A stretch of 35,701 bases of DNA from Acidobacteriota bacterium (GCA_013290025.1 JABCYV010000020.1:1-35701), one strand, 5' to 3'; shown: positions 6,724 to 14,922, counted from the stretch's first letter. Notes: a model not told the origin generated them from the sequence alone. Translations and numbers: made by a program.

Positions 6724-8139
6724 TCATGCGTTAATCGCCATCCCATACACACTGTTTGATGCATCCAGCATAGCCTCAGCCAGCGTGGGGTGGGCATGGA
6801 TCGTCCACATCAAGTCTTCGACCGTGGCTTCAAGTTCCATGGCGACGACCGCCTCGGCGATCAGTTCCGTCGCTTGCGGACCGATAATGTGAACCCCGAG
6901 GAACTCACCGTGGTCCGCGTCAGAGACAATCTTAATGAAGCCTTCGTGCTGCCCCACGATGGAGGCGCGCGAGTTGGCAGTGAAGGGGAACTTGCCTACT
7001 TTCACGTTATAGCCCGCTTCTTCAGCTTTGGCCTCGGTCAGCCCAACGCTGCCAATTTCCGGATGCGAGTAAGTCGCATTCGGAATATGTTCCGGATTGA
7101 TCGGCTTACCCGTTTTGCCCGCGATTTTTGTCACAGCCACGATGCCTTCCATGCCTCCTACGTGGGCCAGTTGCGGTGTTCCCAGAACGATGTCGCCGAT
7201 GGCATAAATGCCAGGTTCGCTCGTCTGCATCCAGCTGTCGGTGACGATAAAGCCGCGGTCGGGCTTGATTTTTGTCCGCTCAAGGCCGATGTTCTCAGTT
7301 CGAGGTTTGCGGCCGACCGCGATCAGGATTTTCTCAGCATCGATTTTCTGTTCTTTGCCACCCACGCTGAAGGTAACTGAAATGCCTGACTTCGTCTTCT
7401 CGACTTTGTCAACTCTGGCACTGGTGTGGAAGCTGATGCCGCGCTTGCGGTAGACCCGAGCCAGTTCCTTTGATACGTCCTCGTCTTCCACGGGAACAAG
7501 CCGCGGCAGCATTTCAAGGATTGTGACCTCAGAGTCAAAAGAACGGAAGATAGAAGCGAACTCCACCCCTACCGCGCCCGCACCCACGATGACCAGCGAC
7601 TTGGGAATCTCCTTCAAACTGAGGATCTCTATATTCGTGAGGATCCGGTCATCCGGCTCCAGACCAGGAATCATTCGGGCTTCTGAGCCGGTCGACAAGA
7701 TCAGGTTCTTCGCTTTGACGTGGCTGGCCTTGCCGTCGTGGCTGACTTCGATCGTGTGCACTCCGTTCTGCGCTGGGCCGGTGAGCTTGCCATAGCCTCG
7801 GATCGTCTCAACCTTATTCTTACGCATGAGAAATTCGAGGCCTTTGGTGTGCTTGGCCACGATCTTCGATTTGCGCTCCTGGATAGCTGCCCAATTCAGC
7901 TTGCGCGAATCTACGCCCTCGATGCCGAATTCCTTCGCGCCCTTCAGGTGGTCCCAGATCTCGGCGTTAAACAAAAGAGCTTTGGTCGGGATGCAACCCA
8001 CATGCAGGCAAGTGCCGCCGAGCACATTGTCTTTCTCAATGAGCGCCGTTTTCAGACCATATTGGCCGGCACGGATGGCGGCGGTGTATCCGGCTGGGCC
8101 GCTGCCAATGATGGCAATGTCGAAGATGGTTTCAGGCAA
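6724..8139 (-). CDS. lpdA: Dihydrolipoyl dehydrogenase (E3)
   Basis: A 471-residue flavoprotein that reoxidises dihydrolipoamide on E2 and reduces NAD+. The FAD-binding GxGxxG is 'IGSGPAGYTAA' near residue 11. The redox disulfide is in 'GGTCLHVGCIPTK' (C44/C49), the NAD site is 'IVGAGAVGVEFA', and the catalytic His-Glu is in 'HAHPTLAEAM'. The length is normal. Start is TTG 8139, preceded by GAGGAG at good spacing. It completes the E1-E2-E3 set in this cluster. No sign of damage. Confidence 0.95.
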   Translation of the reverse strand: MPETIFDIAIIGSGPAGYTAAIRAGQYGLKTALIEKDNVLGGTCLHVGCIPTKALLFNAEIWDHLKGAKEFGIEGVDSRKLNWAAIQERKSKIVAKHTKGLEFLMRKNKVETIRGYGKLTGPAQNGVHTIEVSHDGKASHVKAKNLILSTGSEARMIPGLEPDDRILTNIEILSLKEIPKSLVIVGAGAVGVEFASIFRSFDSEVTILEMLPRLVPVEDEDVSKELARVYRKRGISFHTSARVDKVEKTKSGISVTFSVGGKEQKIDAEKILIAVGRKPRTENIGLERTKIKPDRGFIVTDSWMQTSEPGIYAIGDIVLGTPQLAHVGGMEGIVAVTKIAGKTGKPINPEHIPNATYSHPEIGSVGLTEAKAEEAGYNVKVGKFPFTANSRASIVGQHEGFIKIVSDADHGEFLGVHIIGPQATELIAEAVVAMELEATVEDLMWTIHAHPTLAEAMLDASNSVYGMAINA

Positions 8140-8234
8140 AGTGGTGCTCCTCAGTCAGATCAGATAATGGTGGGCAAACGGATGATTCTAACAGGCGGGA
8201 GGAATGGCCAAACGTGCGAACGCGGGGCAGTGGG

Positions 8235-8423
8235 CTACTTTGGAATAACTCCCATAGCGGCAAGAAAAGCGGAAAGCCCAGCGACGAAAATTACGACTCG
8301 CCCCGCTCTGGTTGTGGGGCGTATTGGGCCACGCCCGTGAAGCCCCCCCCTCGGGTGACGAACGCTCCGATCATGAAGACCACCCCGAGAAATTCTAACA
8401 AGATGTTCGTAAAACTGAACCAT
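8235..8423 (-). pseudogene. Possible frameshifted small membrane protein
   Basis: An ATG at 8423 follows a good ribosome site (GGAGGAAAG). The frame it opens is not protein-like until its last 20 residues (VVIFVAGLSAFLAAMGVIPK, membrane-like). The next frame over carries a complementary hydrophobic stretch, 'NILLEFLGVVFMIGAFVTRGGG' followed by 'FTGVAQYAPQPERG'. Joined, the two would make a two-helix membrane protein of about 60 residues. An 8-C run at 8343-8350 lies between the halves, but at least two frame changes are needed. It could be a decayed gene or sequence error; I do not recognise a family. Confidence 0.3.
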
Positions 8424-8455
8424 GCTGTGCGCTTTCCTCCGCCCGCAACGGAACT

Positions 8456-8495
8456 GCCGAGCTTCGCTCGGCTGGACAGCCGAGGGCGGCTGTCC
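8456..8495. terminator. Tandem hairpins downstream of hemB
   Basis: Two adjacent hairpins follow the hemB stop on the minus strand: GGACAGCC/GGCTGTCC (8474-8495) and GCCGAG/CTCGGC (8456-8472). Neither has a clear T-run. They could be a termination or mRNA-stabilising structure, or a dispersed acidobacterial repeat ('GAGGGCGGCTGTCCCCAC'). Confidence 0.4.
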
Positions 8496-8503
8496 CCACG
8501 CGA

Positions 8504-9616
8504 TCAGGTAAGCAGCTTCGCCGCTTCCCTGGCGTAATAAGTGAGGATGATGCTGGCGCCGGCGCGGCGAATGGAAATCAGCGATTCCATCATGACGCGC
8601 TCGCGGTCGATCCAGTTATTGCTGGCGGCGGCTTCGATCATGGCGTATTCGCCGGAGACCTGATACGCCGCCAGAGGCACATCGAAGCGCTCGTGAGCGG
8701 CGGCAATCACGTCCAGATACGGCATGGCCGGCTTCACCATGATCATGTCGGCGCCCTCTTCGATGTCGAGCTCGATCTCGCGCATAGCCTCGCGCAGGTT
8801 GGCTCCATCCATTTGGTAAGAACGGCGATCGCCGAACTGCGGAGCGGAATCGGCGGCTTCGCGGAAGGGACCATAGAAGCCGGAAGCGAACTTTGCCGCA
8901 TAAGAAAGGATAGGAGTGTTGGAGAATGCGGCATCGTCAAGCGCCTTGCGGATGGCGGCCACGCGGCCGTCCATCATGTCGGAAGGAGCGATGATGTCCA
9001 CTCCGGCATGGGCCAACGAGACCGAGGTGCGGGCAAGGAGATCGAGGGTCGCGTCGTTTACGATCTCGTAATCGAATTGCGCAGCCCGGGCGGCGAATGA
9101 TGCCAACGTCTCGATGGCTTTTTCTTTTTCCTCGCGATTCTTGACGGAGACCACGCTAGCGGTGTTCAAAGCGTCTCTCGCGGCGGCTCCAAGAGACTGC
9201 GGCGCCGATCTTGCTTTCACGACTCCGCAGTGCCCATGCGACATATATTCGCAGAGGCAGACGTCACCGATAACAACCAGGCCGGGGACCTCGCGCTTGA
9301 TGGCGCGGATAGCCTGCTGGACGATGCCGTCTTCCTCCCAGGCGCCACTCGCGACTTCGTCTTTCTTTTCCGGTAGTCCGAACAGGATAATCGCAGGAAC
9401 GCCGAGGGCATGAGTTTGCCGCGCTTCGTTTACGGCTTCGTCCACTGAGAGATTGAACACCCCGGGCATGGAACGAACTTCTTTGCGCACACCCTCGCCG
9501 GGACAAACGAAAAGGGGATAAACCAGGGCGTCTGGCGTCAGCCGGGTCTCGCGCACCAGCGAGCGCAGTGACTCGCTACGGCGCAGGCGGCGAAGACGTG
9601 TGGTGGGAAAGGCCAT
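8504..9616 (-). CDS. hemB: Porphobilinogen synthase (delta-aminolevulinate dehydratase) with an internal insertion
   Basis: HemB condenses two 5-aminolevulinates to porphobilinogen, the second common step of heme synthesis. The zinc cysteines are in '[14 protein letters not shown]' (C120, C122, C130). The two active-site lysines are K242 ('[12 protein letters not shown]') and the Schiff-base K295 ('[12 protein letters not shown]'). At 370 residues it is about 40 longer than most HemBs. The surplus is about residues 135-183, charged and Ala-rich, between the zinc loop and '[10 protein letters not shown]'. I chose ATG 9616 ('[13 protein letters not shown]'); the frame is open 26 codons further upstream. 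The hemE-hemH-hemG genes lie about 15 kb away in the window. Confidence 0.93.
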   Translation of the reverse strand: MAFPTTRLRRLRRSESLRSLVRETRLTPDALVYPLFVCPGEGVRKEVRSMPGVFNLSVDEAVNEARQTHALGVPAIILFGLPEKKDEVASGAWEEDGIVQQAIRAIKREVPGLVVIGDVCLCEYMSHGHCGVVKARSAPQSLGAAARDALNTASVVSVKNREEKEKAIETLASFAARAAQFDYEIVNDATLDLLARTSVSLAHAGVDIIAPSDMMDGRVAAIRKALDDAAFSNTPILSYAAKFASGFYGPFREAADSAPQFGDRRSYQMDGANLREAMREIELDIEEGADMIMVKPAMPYLDVIAAAHERFDVPLAAYQVSGEYAMIEAAASNNWIDRERVMMESLISIRRAGASIILTYYAREAAKLLT

Positions 9617-9686
9617 GGCTAAGGACCGTACACTTACCCGTTCTACAAGGCCGATTCTAGCAGAGACTATGCATCTCGTAGGCGTG

Positions 9687-10616
9687 TCAATCAAGTGCGG
9701 ACGAGCTTCGCTGGATGCCGGAATTTTCCTGTTTGATGGTCCTCAGGGCCCAGGCCATGCGGGGAGTGTTGTGGGCGATGCCGACGCGGCCGCGAGCATC
9801 GAGCAGAATCATTCCGCCATGGCCGTTGAGGCGGGCTTCCAAATAGTTAACTGCTTCCGCGGCCACCCACTCCGGCAAACTGCCGGAGGCCACGCGGTCG
9901 GCTGCCCACTTGGCGAGCACCAGCTTCATGATGGGTTCTCCCCATCCGGTGGTGGAAGCGGCGGCTGTGCGGTTGTCCGCGTAACAGCCACATCCGATGA
10001 GAGACGAATCACCCAGACGACCGGGAGCCTTGTTGAGCGTGCCCCCGGTCGAAGTGGCGGCGGCGATATTGCCGTCACGGTCGAGCGCGACCGCGCCAAC
10101 GGTATCGTGCGAAATGGCGGGAGCGAAGAGATCGACGTTCTGCTCGGCGGCGCGCGTCTGAAATTCGCGCAGACGCTCGACCTCGCGAGGAATGATCAGG
10201 TCTTCGTTCTTGCATAGCGCGATACCGTGCTCGGCGGCGAAGCGTTCCGCGCCTTCGGCCACAAAGTACACATGCGGACTGTCGCTGAGAATCTTGCGCG
10301 CGGTGCGGACAGGATTACGAAGACGCTCCACGCAGCCCACGCCTCCGGCGCGCAGGGTCGCTCCGTCCATGATGAGCGCGTCGAGCTGGACTTTGCCCTC
10401 GCGATTGAGGAAGCTGCCGCGGCCGGCGTCAAAGGTCTCGTCGTCTTCCATAATGACGACGGCCTCCTCAACCGCGTCCAGCGCGGTGCCGCCACGGTTC
10501 AGGACGCGCCAGCCCGCGGCCATGGCGTTGCGCACGCCGTTGAGATGCGCCTCGACCATGTCATCAGGAATGGCCCAGGCGCCGCCGTGGACGACAAGAA
10601 CAGGATCGATCGGCAA
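9687..10616 (-). CDS. Isoaspartyl peptidase / plant-type L-asparaginase
   Basis: An Ntn-hydrolase of about 309 residues that cleaves isoaspartyl dipeptides and often asparagine. It is made as a precursor that self-cleaves before a threonine. The N-terminal '[12 protein letters not shown]' and '[27 protein letters not shown]' are typical. The self-cleavage/nucleophile site is the Thr in '[25 protein letters not shown]', and '[17 protein letters not shown]' follows. The start is probably TTG 10616, immediately before the first strand and preceded by GAGGAC. The frame is open to 10757, but that extension overlaps the VOC gene in another frame. Confidence 0.88.
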   Translation of the reverse strand: MPIDPVLVVHGGAWAIPDDMVEAHLNGVRNAMAAGWRVLNRGGTALDAVEEAVVIMEDDETFDAGRGSFLNREGKVQLDALIMDGATLRAGGVGCVERLRNPVRTARKILSDSPHVYFVAEGAERFAAEHGIALCKNEDLIIPREVERLREFQTRAAEQNVDLFAPAISHDTVGAVALDRDGNIAAATSTGGTLNKAPGRLGDSSLIGCGCYADNRTAAASTTGWGEPIMKLVLAKWAADRVASGSLPEWVAAEAVNYLEARLNGHGGMILLDARGRVGIAHNTPRMAWALRTIKQENSGIQRSSSALD

Positions 10617-10656
10617 AGAGTCCTCGGAAGAATGACGGGATAGGATAGCAGAGGCC

Positions 10657-11208
10657 TTACAGGTCGCGTGGGCCGGAGCTGAGAGGGACGTCGGCGGAAG
10701 CTTCGCTGAGCAGTTGGGTGAGATCCAGTGGGCGGGTGAACATGGCCAACTTCCCATCAGGCGTGCGCGGCCAGTGATCTTTGGGTTTGTCGCAGTAGAG
10801 TTCTACTCCGTTGTCATCCGGATCGCGCAGGTAGATCGACTGGCTCACTCCGTGGTCGGCTGCTCCTTCCAGGGGAAAATGCGCGTGCAAGACCCGCCGC
10901 AGGGCGTCCGCCAGCGTGGTGCGGGTGGGGTAGAGGATGGCCGTGTGATAAAGCCCGGTCGAGCCGGGCGGCGGCGGAGATCCTCCCAGACTCTCCCAGG
11001 TGTTGAGGGCGATGTGGTGGTGATAGCCTCCGGCGGAGAGGAAGGCGGCGCTGTCGCCCAAGCGTTGGGTCACTTCCAGGCCCAGCACGCCCGCGTAAAA
11101 AGACAGCGCGCGTTCCAGGTCAGCGACTTTCAGGTGCACGTGTCCGATGTGGACGCGGGGATCGGCGGTGTAGTGTGCGTCTTTGTGCGTGCTGGATTTC
11201 GCTGACAT
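10657..11208 (-). CDS. VOC family (glyoxalase/extradiol dioxygenase-like) protein
   Basis: A single vicinal-oxygen-chelate module of 183 residues. The opening 'HIGHVHLKVADLERALSFYAGVLGLEV' and closing 'SIYLRDPDDNGVELYCDKP' mark the two beta-alpha-beta repeats; the metal ligands are likely H24 or H26 at the start and the Glu of 'GVELY'. It resembles CatE-type 2,3-dioxygenase N-domains, but the substrate cannot be given. 'YHHHIALNTW' contributes further possible ligands. ATG 11208 is used; GTG 11211 is directly upstream. It is followed after 40 bp by the isoaspartyl peptidase on the same strand. Confidence 0.85.
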   Translation of the reverse strand: MSAKSSTHKDAHYTADPRVHIGHVHLKVADLERALSFYAGVLGLEVTQRLGDSAAFLSAGGYHHHIALNTWESLGGSPPPPGSTGLYHTAILYPTRTTLADALRRVLHAHFPLEGAADHGVSQSIYLRDPDDNGVELYCDKPKDHWPRTPDGKLAMFTRPLDLTQLLSEASADVPLSSGPRDL

Positions 11209-11290
11209 CACGGGCCGGAGTTAGATTGTGCAGAGGAATGAGGGTGGGAGTCAATTCGGGGAAGAGCTGTCCAAGCAAAACACCAAGGTC

Positions 11291-11372
11291 CCCTTCGACT
11301 TCGCTCAGGGCAGGCTCTCGACTACGCATCACGATTCGCAAAGCGAATCGACATGCTCCGCTCGGGATGACA
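11291..11372. repeat. Dispersed repeat, copy 4 (longest intergenic copy)
   Basis: The 82-bp block contains CCTTCGACTTCGCTCAGGGCAGG, then ACGATTCGCAAAGCGAATCG (a perfect 8-bp hairpin, CGATTCGC/GCGAATCG) and CTCCGCTCGGGATGACAAG. The second half matches the lipB insert. It fills most of the 211-bp gap between the VOC gene and the phosphatidyltransferase gene; I see no gene there. Confidence 0.65.
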
Positions 11373-11422
11373 AGACTTTGGAGCTGTGGCGCACGAGCGG
11401 GACGCTCGCGCCTACATCACTT

Positions 11423-12061
11423 CTACGCCGCTTGGCTGGCTTTGGCGGCGGCGCGGTCGACGGGAGCGGTGCGAGTGTAGGTGTAACGAATGCGGTGGAT
11501 CACAGTAATGGTGGAGAGCACGGCAATCACCCAGAGGACTGGCGCCATCACATTGAACAGAGCTCCGATGATGACCAGGACCAGGCGCTCCGGTCGCTCC
11601 ATGAAGCCGACGCGACAGGATCCGATGAGGGATTCGGCGCGGGCGCGAGTGTAGCTGACCATGATGGCACTGACCATCACAAAGGCGGTGAGGACGACGT
11701 AAAAGAAACGGTCACCGCGGGCATAGTACACCAGCAAGCCGAAGAACTGGGAAGCGTCGCTGTAGCGGTCAATTACGGAATCGAAGAAACCGCCGAAACG
11801 AGTAACCTGATTATTAGCTCGGGCCACGCGTCCATCCACCAGGTCGAAGAATCCGGAGCCGATGATGACCAGCGCCGCGTAGCGGAACATGCGCGCCTGG
11901 TTGCTGCCGTTAGCGTATCCGAAAAGGAACGCAGCGATGGTGTTCACAACCAGCCCCAGAAACGTGAGCACGTTGGGATTGATGCGGGCCAGAGCGAGCC
12001 AGCGGACGATGGCATCGAGAAGAACGCCGCAACCGCGACCGAAAGCGCTGGTCCAAGTCAT
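11423..12061 (-). CDS. CDP-alcohol phosphatidyltransferase family protein
   Basis: A 212-residue integral membrane enzyme. The family signature D-G-x2-A-R-x8-G-x3-D-x3-D is intact in 'DLVDGRVARANNQVTRFGGFFDSVIDRYSD'. Hydrophobic stretches predict about five or six helices. The family transfers a phosphatidyl group from CDP-diacylglycerol to an alcohol (glycerol-3-phosphate, inositol phosphate or serine); the acceptor cannot be read from the sequence. It follows greA after a 24-bp gap. ATG 12061 has a weak ribosome site and is followed by a conserved-looking 'ARINPNVLTFLGLVVN'. Confidence 0.88.
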   Translation of the reverse strand: MTWTSAFGRGCGVLLDAIVRWLALARINPNVLTFLGLVVNTIAAFLFGYANGSNQARMFRYAALVIIGSGFFDLVDGRVARANNQVTRFGGFFDSVIDRYSDASQFFGLLVYYARGDRFFYVVLTAFVMVSAIMVSYTRARAESLIGSCRVGFMERPERLVLVIIGALFNVMAPVLWVIAVLSTITVIHRIRYTYTRTAPVDRAAAKASQAA

Positions 12062-12085
12062 GTAATTCCCGTCATGTAATCCCCG

Positions 12086-12565
12086 TCATTCGGCAGGGGC
12101 CTGGTCGTGGATGGTGGTCAGCTTTAGAACTTCCATTTCCCGCTTACCGTTGGGCGTGACCACAGTGGCAGTGTCGCCCACCTTTTTGTTGAGCAGAGCG
12201 CGGCCGATGGGTGAGCTGGTGGAAATCTTGCCGGCGGTCACGTCCGATTCTTCGCTGGTTACCAGCTTGTACTCAACTTCCTCATTCTTAGTATTGTCAA
12301 AGATGCGGACGGTGGAACCTAGACCAACCTTATCTTTGGGAATATTATCCATATTGATAAGGGATAGGTCGGCTAACCGACGACCCAACTGCCGCAACCG
12401 CGCCTTAACAAACTCCTGGCGCTGTTTCGCCATGTGATACTCGGCGTTTTCGCTGAGATCCCCCAGAGCTACGGCTTTTTTGAGCTCCCTGGGAAGCTCG
12501 TAGCTTAACTCGCGCTCCAGGGTATTGATCTCTTCCTGGAGCTTTCTCTTGATTTGCTCGGTCAT
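12086..12565 (-). CDS. greA: Transcript cleavage factor GreA
   Basis: A 159-residue GreA/GreB protein that rescues backtracked RNA polymerase. The N-terminal coiled coil carries the acidic tip 'GDLSENAEYHMAKQRQ' (D40, E43 region), which activates RNA cleavage. The C-terminal FKBP-like domain contains 'VGLGSTVRIFD', 'SEESDVTAGKISTSSPIGRALLNKKVGD' and 'EMEVLKL'. The length is typical. ATG 12565 is used; GTG 12574 is possible. It is divergent from the CarD-family gene across a 289-bp gap. Confidence 0.94.
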   Translation of the reverse strand: MTEQIKRKLQEEINTLERELSYELPRELKKAVALGDLSENAEYHMAKQRQEFVKARLRQLGRRLADLSLINMDNIPKDKVGLGSTVRIFDNTKNEEVEYKLVTSEESDVTAGKISTSSPIGRALLNKKVGDTATVVTPNGKREMEVLKLTTIHDQAPAE

Positions 12566-12777
12566 TGTGCCCACAGAATTATAAACCTAACGCCGGAGTC
12601 AGATTGTGGCCCACGCCGATCTCAGACCGAACACGGCTTCCTGTCGCTGGTATGCGCATACGCCCGAGGGCAGGCCGATCGTTGAATGTCAGCCGGGCTA
12701 TGTCATTCGCTTTCAGCTTGATACGAGGTCGAAAGTCGGGAGGATCGACCCGCAGGCCTCGAGCAGCGGCTTCCAAA

Positions 12778-12806
12778 TTGCCTTTGTGCCCCGGTTTGGG
12801 ATAAAA
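12778..12806 (+). promoter_or_regulatory. Sigma-70-like promoter for the CarD-family gene
   Basis: TTGCCT (12778-12783) and ATAAAA (12801-12806) are spaced by exactly 17 bp, about 50 bp upstream of ATG 12855. The remainder of the greA-CarD intergenic region shows nothing else I can name. Confidence 0.5.
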
Positions 12807-12854
12807 TGAAAGGGTGTCGTTTCCCTTCCGCTTTGTACTCGTGGGTGTCCCTTC

Positions 12855-13391
12855 ATGATCACTGCCGACGGTAATTTCCACATTGGTGACAAAGTCGTTT
12901 ATCCCAATCATGGCGTAGGAATTATTGAGCAGATCAGCAGCCGGACTATCGGCGAAAGTGTGGAAAAGTTCTACCTGCTCAAGATCAAGGCCAGCAGCCT
13001 GAAAGTGATGGTGCCGTTTCATAACGTGGGAACGGTGGGATTACGGCGGGTGGTAAAGAACGGCGAAATTCAGAAAATCGTTGATTTTCTTACAGTTGGC
13101 GAGTGTGACAACAACGCCGATTGGAAATACCGCTTCAAGGAGAATTCGGAGCGGATGCGCACCGGCTCCCTGTTAGAAGTGGCTGCCGTTCTCAAGGGTC
13201 TACTCCTGTTAACTCAGACGAAACCGCTCTCCTTCCGCGAAAAGAAGATGCTCGAACGGGCCCGCTACTTACTGGTCAGCGAACTGGCCATGGCCAAGAA
13301 TTGCGACGAAGCCGTGATTGAGGAAATGCTGTCCGCGGCTTTATCCAAGAGCAAGCTGCGGTTCCCAGAAGCGTCGGAGTTTGAAGCGTAA
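12855..13391 (+). CDS. CarD-family transcriptional regulator
   Basis: A 178-residue protein matching CarD/CdnL proteins, which bind RNA polymerase beta and stabilise open complexes. The N-terminal Tudor-like RNAP-interacting domain begins 'FHIGDKVVYPNHGVGIIEQI'. It is followed by the helical DNA-binding part 'GSLLEVAAVLKGLLLLTQTKPLSFREKKMLERARYLLVSELAMAKN'. The start has 'MITADGNFHIGDK' immediately preceding the domain. It is clearly functional and complete. The gene ends 5 bp before a tandem heptamer array. A 147-aa frame on the opposite strand is only its shadow. Confidence 0.93.
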   Translation: MITADGNFHIGDKVVYPNHGVGIIEQISSRTIGESVEKFYLLKIKASSLKVMVPFHNVGTVGLRRVVKNGEIQKIVDFLTVGECDNNADWKYRFKENSERMRTGSLLEVAAVLKGLLLLTQTKPLSFREKKMLERARYLLVSELAMAKNCDEAVIEEMLSAALSKSKLRFPEASEFEA

Positions 13392-13395
13392 AATC

Positions 13396-13460
13396 GGACT
13401 TCAGACCTCGGACTTCAGGCTTCAGGCTTCAGACCTCGGACTTCCGACTTCGTGCCTCAG
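13396..13460 (+). repeat. Tandem 7-bp repeat array, left arm (unit RCTTCAG)
   Basis: Immediately after the CarD-family stop is a run of degenerate 7-bp units: ACTTCAG, ACCTCGG, ACTTCAG, GCTTCAG, GCTTCAG, ACCTCGG and others. Its reverse complement (YTGAAG) matches the array at 16081-16130, so the two arrays form a long inverted pair flanking the split four-helix-bundle gene. Confidence 0.75.
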
Positions 13461-13464
13461 GGTT

Positions 13465-13614
13465 TCAAGCCGCAGTGTCCCCGACTGGAGCCTTCAGGGA
13501 TTGGATAAGAGCGTTCAGCATGCGACCTAAGTGCATCGAAGCCTCCAACAACTGTTGCGATGGCGCTGGGTCAAGGTACGCCAGCCGCTGGTAGTGGTGC
13601 AGTTTGAAATCCAC
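13465..13614 (-). pseudogene. C-terminal fragment of a four-helix-bundle (S23-type) protein
   Basis: The minus-strand frame translates to 49 residues beginning 'VDFKLHHYQRLAYLD' and continuing 'LLEASMHLGRMLNALIQSL', the last helices of 23S-rRNA-intervening-sequence (S23) four-helix-bundle proteins. An in-frame stop lies just upstream inside the inserted element, so it cannot be a complete gene. The matching N-terminal half is at 15814-15972 on the same strand. Together they lack about 35-45 internal residues. Confidence 0.65.
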
Positions 13615-13617
13615 AGG
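13609..13617. repeat. 9-bp direct repeat ATCCACAGG, left copy
   Basis: Exact copy of 15824-15832. The two bracket the IS1-like element and coincide with the ends of the split gene fragments, so they look like a target-site duplication; 8-9 bp is typical of IS1-family transposition. Confidence 0.55.
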
Positions 13618-13620
13618 AAT

Positions 13621-13635
13621 ATGTCAATTTGACAT
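13621..13635. promoter_or_regulatory. Palindrome ATGTCAATTTGACAT at the left end of the element
   Basis: A perfect 6-bp inverted repeat with a 3-bp centre, 20 bp upstream of the 55-aa gene and 4 bp inside the presumed left end. It could be an operator for the small gene or a transposase/HTH binding site at the terminus. Confidence 0.45.
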
Positions 13636-13654
13636 ACTGTGAGAAACTGCGGGC

Positions 13655-13822
13655 ATGGCAAAAAAGAAAGGCGGGCGTAAACCGCCGTCCCCGACGCACA
13701 ACGTTGTGTCCCCATCGGTTCGCAAGATGGCCGAAGGTACGAGGAAGGCCAAGCGACAGCCCCGCGAGGATTTCAGCCAAGCTGCTGCCCGGATCGTCAA
13801 AGAGGCTACTGAGAAGGATTAG
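13655..13822 (+). CDS. 55-aa basic protein in the element
   Basis: An ATG at 13655 opens 55 codons. The N-terminal half is Lys/Arg/Pro-rich ('MAKKKGGRKPPSP') and the second half predicts a short helix ('EDFSQAAARIVKEATEKD'). Small proteins of this style (basic tail plus 'FSQAAARIV' helix) occur in Acidobacteria, but no function is known to me. It converges on the P63C gene and overlaps its last 17 bp. It is too short for most gene callers. A weak upstream GAGAAA is the only ribosome-site candidate. Confidence 0.5.
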   Translation: MAKKKGGRKPPSPTHNVVSPSVRKMAEGTRKAKRQPREDFSQAAARIVKEATEKD

Positions 13823-14900
13823 ATATTCTATTCGTTGGCATGTACAGCGTCATTTGCACGGGCGTTCTCCCATACATTTCCGCCATCTTGTCCCGCAGTT
13901 CGCGCATTCCGTGACATGTTTTCGCAACCCCGATAAGCGTGTAGATGTGCTGAGTTAACTTCCTAAGCCCATATTGGTCGTTCAGCCATTGATGCCAATT
14001 CCTTCCGTGCTGAGGCTGAGGCTTGTTGTCTTTTAGCCACTTGCACACATCAGCATCAAGATAGGTGTACACCAGCTCCGTAACCAGATGGCCCCAATAT
14101 TTCGGCCTTTGAGTGACTGAACCTTTCCAATTCGTCAGGCGTCCAAACTCCTGCCACAGTTCGTCAGGGAAGGTCTTTTCCCAATCGCGCATTTCCTCTG
14201 CTAGATAGGCCTTGAGTTTTACGCGCAAGGCGTCGGCAGCGCGGTCGTATTGGTAGCCAGTAGCTTCATCAATGAGGGCTATCAGTCCGACTTTGGCGCA
14301 CGATGCAAGAAACATGCTGGCCTTAATTGCGATTTCTCGCTGGCGATCCGTCTCTAGAACTCCATCGCTCAAAGCGCGAACGTAGGCGCGGCAAATCTCC
14401 AGGAACGTCTCCGCCGAGTATCCATACACTCTCTTGTTGACCACTTCTTTCAAGTCAAACTCAATCGTCAGCCCGGGGAGGTCTGGCGGGATGTACTTGC
14501 GTAGCGATTCGACGTTCAAGTAGCTCTCTATATTCCCGCCGCCCTTGCGGTCGGTTAGGATGCCCGTCGCTCCCGTTCTGCTTATCACTCGCATTTCATT
14601 GTCGAGCACATAAACCGGAAGCTCTGCGTCTCCTATAGGCATCGCACCCCAATATTTGGCCTCTGGGATTCGCGGCTTGTCGGACATCACGATTGGAGCG
14701 TAAGCGGAAGACTCCATAAAATCAGCAGCGGAAAGTTCAACTCCATTTTCTCTCGCTAGTCGCAGCAATTCAGACTGCCACTTGGCGGGAATCCGCCCCG
14801 TTTTTCCCCAATGTTGTACCGTGGTTTGGCCCTTCCCAAGAAGCGAAGCCAAGGCCGACTGCCCGCCAAATCTCTGAATAATTCTCTGTGCCGGGTTCAT
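13806..14900 (-). CDS. HTH and P63C domain protein (phage-type regulator/inhibitor-like)
   Basis: A 364-residue protein. Residues 1-60 ('AQRIIQRFGGQSALASLLGKGQTTVQHWGKTGRIPAKW') are a Cro/carph-type helix-turn-helix. The remainder shows the P63C domain: 'SAETFLEICRAYVRA', 'QREIAIKASMFLASCAKVGLIALIDEATGYQYDRAADALRVKLKAYLAEEMRDWEKTFPDELWQEFGRL', and a C-terminal 'KLTQHIYTLIGVAKTC'. P63C proteins are known from phages and mobile DNA; their biochemical role is not established. ATG 14900 has a GAGAGGG ribosome site. It is divergent from the transposase and appears self-regulated by the promoter/operator at 14923-14969. It is a passenger in the inserted element. Confidence 0.85.
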   Translation of the reverse strand: MNPAQRIIQRFGGQSALASLLGKGQTTVQHWGKTGRIPAKWQSELLRLARENGVELSAADFMESSAYAPIVMSDKPRIPEAKYWGAMPIGDAELPVYVLDNEMRVISRTGATGILTDRKGGGNIESYLNVESLRKYIPPDLPGLTIEFDLKEVVNKRVYGYSAETFLEICRAYVRALSDGVLETDRQREIAIKASMFLASCAKVGLIALIDEATGYQYDRAADALRVKLKAYLAEEMRDWEKTFPDELWQEFGRLTNWKGSVTQRPKYWGHLVTELVYTYLDADVCKWLKDNKPQPQHGRNWHQWLNDQYGLRKLTQHIYTLIGVAKTCHGMRELRDKMAEMYGRTPVQMTLYMPTNRISNPSQ

Positions 14901-14922
14901 TTTCCCTCTCGATTATCTTTTC

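Noticed and set aside
11228-12079. 283-codon plus-strand frame over the phosphatidyltransferase
   Set aside because: It is the complement of a gene with an intact family signature; its composition is His/Asp/Gly-rich as expected for an antisense shadow.
12579-13022. 147-codon minus-strand frame overlapping the CarD-family start
   Set aside because: Lies across the promoter and start of a clear gene; no recognisable protein.
13527-13715. Minus-strand 62-codon frame across the left end of the element
   Set aside because: The homologous S23 C-terminus is in a different minus-strand frame.
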